Shown here in pieces: positions 59,115-64,000 of a DNA stretch of 64,000 nt. The stretch spans positions 29,332,642 to 29,396,641 of the forward strand of contig CP114483.1 of the NCBI GenBank assembly GCA_027186245.1. Direction: 5' to 3'. The DNA comes from Coriaria nepalensis (Eukaryota > Streptophyta > Magnoliopsida > Cucurbitales > Coriariaceae). The notes under the pieces were generated by a model that was not told the origin of the DNA, did no database searches, and was given only the letters and a program-made list of their open reading frames with translations. Each line of letters opens with the position of its first letter. Position 1 is the first letter of the stretch. The translations under genes and the position numbers were made by a program.

Positions 59115-60350
59115 GGGCCTTATTTTTCAGTATACTTTTATAGTTTAATTGTCCAATATTTGCTTTATCGAGCACCTAAAAAGTTTTCGTGCATGTACGG
59201 GTCTTTTTTGATGTGTAAAGCATTTAATAATCTGAATACTGCAATTTGAGAGAAGCATCTGAACATAATTTACTATTTAGAAGTCTGTCACTGAGAAAAG
59301 TTTCAAGTCATAGAATCCTGGTAAAACCATTTGAGTAGTCTCCAAGATATCTCTATTGGCTGGTTACTAGTTTCTGATCGATTGACACATCATTTTTCAT
59401 TTTACTATGTTTGTCTGGTAGTTAGCTGGCTATTGTTTTTAGGTGTGTAGCTAATTTCTGTGTGCTTGTGCATGCTAGGACTTCTCATTACTAATAATTC
59501 ATGTTTAAAGCTTCATTATTAACTGTCAACAATTGTTTCAATTGATATGAGTACTTCTACTCTACTAGTGAGATCCCTATCATTAATTTTCTCTTTTCTG
59601 TGTCAATTTATTCGCAGAAGTACTTAAAAAGTTGTGATACTGGAAAACTTTGACCATTTAAGCCCCTTTCTTGTTTGGAATTCAAACAAACATAGGTAAA
59701 CTTCTGATAAAGGTTGAAGAAGTGATACACACGGCGCATGTATTGCTTTCCCATTATTATGTAATTTACATAGATAGATGACCATAATTTGACGTAAACT
59801 CTTGAGTTTGAAAGACTTTGCAAACCATAAATGACGAGTCTGGTGATTGGATTTAAGTAGTGGCTTAACGGTAGGATCTCATTTGTGGATACTTCATTTT
59901 TGTTGCATGGAAAGTTGTTGATGAGATGCCATATACCCATGCTCTAAAATTGGACAGCTTTTGCTAATGCAGTTGTAATCTGTTGCAATTTTCGAAATTT
60001 CAAATATAAGAGGAGACGTCACTAGTAGAATAGTGTGGGAAAAAAAAAAATTCTTATTTAGGGTTTTTGTCATTTTTCCTGCGAGAGTTTTTGAGAAGAT
60101 ACCCCAGCTTTATCCCCTTTGCTATTGCTTCATTGTCTTGGGGCTGTTGCTGAGTTCGCTGGAGATGAACGGGTGGCGGCAAACTATATCCATTAGTGAT
60201 TGTGAATAGAGGAATGGAACCACCGTTTGTTGCATTTATGGCAGTCTCTCTGCAAACCTGACTTCAAAATTATTATTCAACATTAGCCAAAATGGGGAGA
60301 GAAAGGAAGAAAAGAAATCACTTGCTTCTGGTTTGAAGATTAATTATGAG
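59115..60350. repeat. Tandem duplication, unit B (contains the live MADS exon 7)
   Basis: Partner of unit A. It spans the MADS 3' flank, exon 7 (60257-60054) and part of intron 6. It lacks the foldback insertion. Confidence 0.88.
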
Positions 60351-63300
60351 CCTTCTGGCTTAACCTGGTATATGCTCTCTTCTTTCTGTGCCCCAATCTC
60401 AAAAATGAACATTGGAAAGATAAAAGAAAAAGACACAAGAGAAGTAGTTCAGGTGTTAATAGACTTTCTTAATGAAATGATCTGAACCTGCATCTGCTTT
60501 TGCAACTCTGAATTTTCTTTATAAATGAGATCTAATTTCTTGTGGAGTTTACTATTGTCTTCCTCAATATCATTTCCCTGCAGTAAAATCTTTACATTAG
60601 CAACATATTGTAGCATTAGCCATAAGAATAATTGGTTTCCTTTGACCTTCTGGCTTAGCTCGTTAATTTCATCAGTCAAAACCTTTTCCTGCAGTAAAAC
60701 AAAAGGAAGTAAAATTAAATAAATAAATAAACAATATAACCATTTGAAGGGGCCAGAATGAGCTGAGCAGGATCTTAGCTCCTGTGAGAAATAGGTTTTT
60801 GTTCAAGTTTTCATACCTTCTTCACGCGTACACCCTTCAAACTCATTTCAAGGCGGTTTTCCAGGTTTTGTAGGTCTTGGACACTCAGACCAGAAAGTTG
60901 TTCACCCATCAATTGTCTGCAGTTATAGTAGTATACTTGGTATTAATCCTAAGGTTCTTATGTTTGCTTATTCTACTCTTTAAGATTCCTGATATTGGTG
61001 GCTAGGAGCTCAAGGAAAAGATTAATCAGTTGGATAAATTCAACTTTTCCTTTTCCCTTCTCGGTTGGATTACTCATAATGATTGTTAACCAAACATTGT
61101 CTCCATCTTGTATTAGAATCCTTTCAGATCGTCTTCACCTTCTCTCTCTCTTCTTTTTTATTTTTTATTTTTCTATGATCATTCTCCATGCATAATGTTA
61201 CAACAATATGGATTGGTTGATTATTGTGTATGTTATGAAGTACCTACCTAGCATACAAAAAATTTGATAAAATACATTTACTTCGCTTCATACAGATTAC
61301 CAGCATTGAGTACTACACAATTGTTTGTACATTTTTTTGCATGTGAACATTGGACAATGGTACCTGTTACATTCCTGCAAGTAATTCAGTTGTTGCCTTA
61401 AGTCTTCTGCTTCTCTTTTCCAGAACTACCAAATAGAAAGCAAATGATCAATCCACACAGTATAGTATAATGTTTGCTGCATGGCTATATTAAATGTAGA
61501 GGTTCAAAGTAACACATTATTCTGGAATGAGGACTTTGCATATAAAGCATTCAGTTATGTATCTCATGTTTCATTTTAGAATTGGTTATGATTCTTTGTT
61601 TTCATAAGAAAGTCATCTCTAACTATCGATGATAGCAGGAAGTTTGCAATATAGGGCGGTTCTCTCTCCCCCTCCCTCACTCTCTCCCTTCCTTTGCTTT
61701 CTTTCTCTTTCTCTGTACTTCTCAATGTAATGCCAATCTATTTTCAGAGCAAGAAGTCCCCAATTGGATTGCTTTTCAAGAAAAGGGGGAAGGATAAGAA
61801 CCTACAAAGATGTTGCCTGAAATCAACATTTTCTCTTTTGCATGCAGGACCCTTATCATAAGCAGCCAATAATAGATTCAATGATCGCCTAATTATCTTA
61901 CTTCGTTTTCTTAAAGTATTAGTAAGTCCCACACACATCTGTGCCTTTGCTTCTACTACTGAGCCAAACTATGGATTGATGAGGTTCAGCACTTTGTTTT
62001 ACGTTGTGTTGATCACATATTTTCAAGTGTAGTTTTTAATCAATCTAAGATAAGAGAGCCATAGTCTGTATTTGGGAAGAGTCATTCTATTGACTCTAAA
62101 TGAATTACCATTCACACTGCCTCGAACAACAAAATCTTGGATATTATCCAGATAAAAAAAGACAACAAAGTTAATGGTGACTTTTATAAGCCATCAGTAG
62201 CTTGAAATATACGTTGATTCCATATCTTGGGTACTTTATACATCCACATAATGAACTCCAGTATATTGATATTGCGACTGCAAGCAGTTTTCCTTTGAAA
62301 TTCTTAGTCTTACACCCAGTTAGTTATCTTTAGGCTGCCTTTTGTTATTAGAAGTTCTTGAATCCTTGTGTCAGCTATGGATATAAATCTTTTAGCAGAA
62401 GATTAATAGTGCTGACGTCACTTATGGGTCATGGCAAACGAAGTGTCTTTTAATGGAATTACATGAAGTTAGAAACTTTATAGAGGCATTAAAAGCGTCC
62501 ATTTAGCATGGAAGTACTTGTTTGAGACTGATCAATTTGAATGAAAAGGCATTGGCTTGAAGGCCTTTCCTTGTTGCAAGCAAGACTGTAGAAGTTATAG
62601 ATCTTCTTATTTCAGCAAGATGTCAATGCTTTCTCTGTCAACAATTCTTGTCATAGAAAAAACAAAAAAAAAGGGGTATAATCATAAGATTGTCAAGTTG
62701 ATTATTGTACTGACAGGGAAATATAATTATTTTAAACATCCTCGAATGTGGTGGGAGCACTCATCGAGCCTCTGCCCTTTTCTTCCATATCATCATCTAG
62801 TGCATGAATTTGGAACTTGTTACTCTGTGATTTAGTTTAACCATCTTTCTCACTAAGCTTGAAGTCCATTATCCTGCTTCATTGTTTCCCGGAGGATTTG
62901 TAAGGTGTTATAGGTGATGATGAGGTAGGTTTCACCTTTGTTGTCCGCAGATTTTTATAAAATCTAAAAGTAACTATCTCCATCCAGAGAAGTGAAAAAG
63001 ACAGTTGACTGTCTTTTGTTCCTCCATGTAAACTTTATGGAGTGGACAAATCCTCCATCAAGGGGAGAGAACTTTGAAAGACTTATTGTTGGTGAAGTTC
63101 ATAGCATCTTGGGTTGAACTTCAAATTAGCTTTGTTGGTTTAGCCCATGAAGAGACAATATTCTTTCTCCAAATTAAATAATCTTGGTATTCTTCGAATT
63201 TATTGAAAAAGGACAAATTTTTTCTGATGACATGTGCGAGAACAGGATTAAAACTAGTTAAAGGAGATAACTCGATCCCAATTGGTAAGACATGAAAGGT

Positions 63301-63490
63301 TAGTGATGCTTCTGGGTAATACCCTCCTAATCATTTTATTCATTTATGTCAGTTAGATACCTGGCTTATTTCTATCATTGCAGGGAAAACTTGGGTAAGG
63401 AGTGAGAGTACCTGGCTTTCCGAACCGTAATTCAAAAGCTGGTGATGTTCTTCTTTCAGTTTCTTGTAGCGCTCGATAATTGATTTCATA
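60054..63490 (-). CDS. Second MIKC MADS-box gene (AGL17 clade), exon 1 beyond right edge
   Basis: Exons 2-7 are visible at 63490-63412, 61425-61364, 60916-60817, 60688-60647, 60577-60488 and 60257-60054 (79, 62, 100, 42, 90 and 204 bp), all in phase. With a standard 182-bp MADS exon the protein would be 252 aa. Visible parts are the I region ([20 protein letters not shown]), the K domain ([40 protein letters not shown]) and a C-terminus with [16 protein letters not shown] that runs through KGIKLG to a basic end. The MADS domain itself was not found up to 64000, so intron 1 exceeds 510 bp. It is a close relative of the MADS gene at 46294-48797, in the same orientation. Exon 5 also uses a GTC donor (AAG/GTCAAA). 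Confidence 0.92.
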
Positions 63491-64000
63491 CTGGTAGGGA
63501 AAAAAAAATCAAAATCAAAATCAAAATCTGTTAGTTAGAACATTGATTAAGTTCGGTTCTTCTTTTCAAACCTTTCTATTTGCGCTCGTATATTCATGAG
63601 CATGTAGAACGAGTCACCTCATAAAAGCTTAAATCGAATCACAACTCATACAGATTGTAAACAAGTTTGAGTTAACTAAAGTTCATAATTAGACCTGATG
63701 TAAGATCATATGATAAATCCCGAGTAAGGTTTGATCAAGCATAGGCATGATTCATTGATTCTTTAACAGCAATATCAATATGTAAAACTACCCCATCTGC
63801 ACAATGGTTATATAATTCAAACACATCACATTGTGGCTGAGTGGGATTTTGACTGAAGATGGAATTGAAAGAAGACTTGTATACTCAACAATCTACTTTT
63901 CATGCTAAGATGATGTACTGTGAAAACGAATAGTAAAAGTTATATCTTCCTTTCTTCATCTCACTATCTTCTCTTCAAGCATACTATATAGCACTGTCTG
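63491..64000 (-). other. Part of intron 1 of the second MADS gene
   Basis: No MADS-domain exon or other gene is found in these last 510 bases. By gene structure this should be intron 1. It contains an AAAATC repeat at about 63505-63525. Confidence 0.6.

Larger units (their letters stand above)
57080..59115. repeat. Tandem duplication, unit A (MADS 3' end; carries the foldback insertion)
   Basis: Unit A and unit B (59115-60350) share the same order of landmarks: CTTATTTTTCAGTATA, GAGAAGCATCTGAACA, GTGTGTAGCTAATTTCTG, TCATGTTTAAAGCTTCAT, CATTTGTGGATACTTCATTT and TTGCAGTTGTAATCTGTTGC, then a MADS last exon. Without the 766-bp insertion, unit A is about 1.27 kb, matching unit B at about 1.24 kb. 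Confidence 0.88.

Overview
This window is nuclear DNA from a flowering plant, most likely a eudicot. The evidence is multi-exon genes with GT-AG introns, AT-rich introns and spacers, plant-only families (AGL17-clade MADS-box, GTE bromodomain, PB1/octicosapeptide protein), plant-type U6 snRNA genes with a USE promoter element, and decayed Ty1/copia retrotransposons. No prokaryotic, organellar or CRISPR-like structure was seen. The species cannot be told from the sequence alone.

Layout, left to right. 1-5220 (-): a spinster-like (SPNS) MFS transporter, 16 exons, cut by the left edge. 6683-8402 (-): plastid-type methionine sulfoxide reductase B. 9453-10613 (+): an RMD5/GID2-type RING E3 subunit, intronless in its CDS, with a 5'-UTR intron. 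11023-11559 (-): a small, probably plastid-targeted protein. 11.6-15.4 kb: a large inverted duplication, each arm carrying a U6 snRNA gene and a decayed RMD5 copy. 17.0-19.6 kb (+): a copia relic. 21338-22762 (+): a PB1-domain protein. 24534-26430 (+): a GTE2/GTE7-type BET bromodomain protein. 27.4-27.8 kb (+): a cyclophilin relic. 29335-34711 (-): a DNA polymerase V (POL5/MYBBP1A-like) gene with at least five ORF-breaking lesions. 36930-40043 (-): an intact mitochondrial HSP70. 40.5-42.2 kb (-): a broken CorA-like transporter gene. 43.0-43.4 kb (-): two unrecognised exons. 44.6-45.3 kb (-): a truncated DHH-like gene start. 46294-48797 (-): a complete AGL17-clade MADS-box gene. 51.8-55.5 kb (-): a second copia relic. 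57.1-60.35 kb: a tandem duplication of the 3' end of a second MADS gene, one unit carrying a foldback insertion. 60054-63490 (-): that second MADS gene, whose first exon lies beyond the right edge.

The genes do not form a pathway. They are housekeeping and regulatory loci whose association resembles, from memory, the neighbourhood of Arabidopsis AGL21/AGL17, mtHSC70-1 and an RMD5-like gene, and that of POL5 with a PB1 gene. The main story is genome dynamics. Intact genes sit beside genes in early decay (POL5, CorA-like), which fits loss of duplicate copies after a genome duplication. The most structurally interesting items are the inverted U6/RMD5 duplication, and a 766-bp near-palindromic foldback insertion with a 5-bp target-site duplication and a paralogous empty site 2 kb away.
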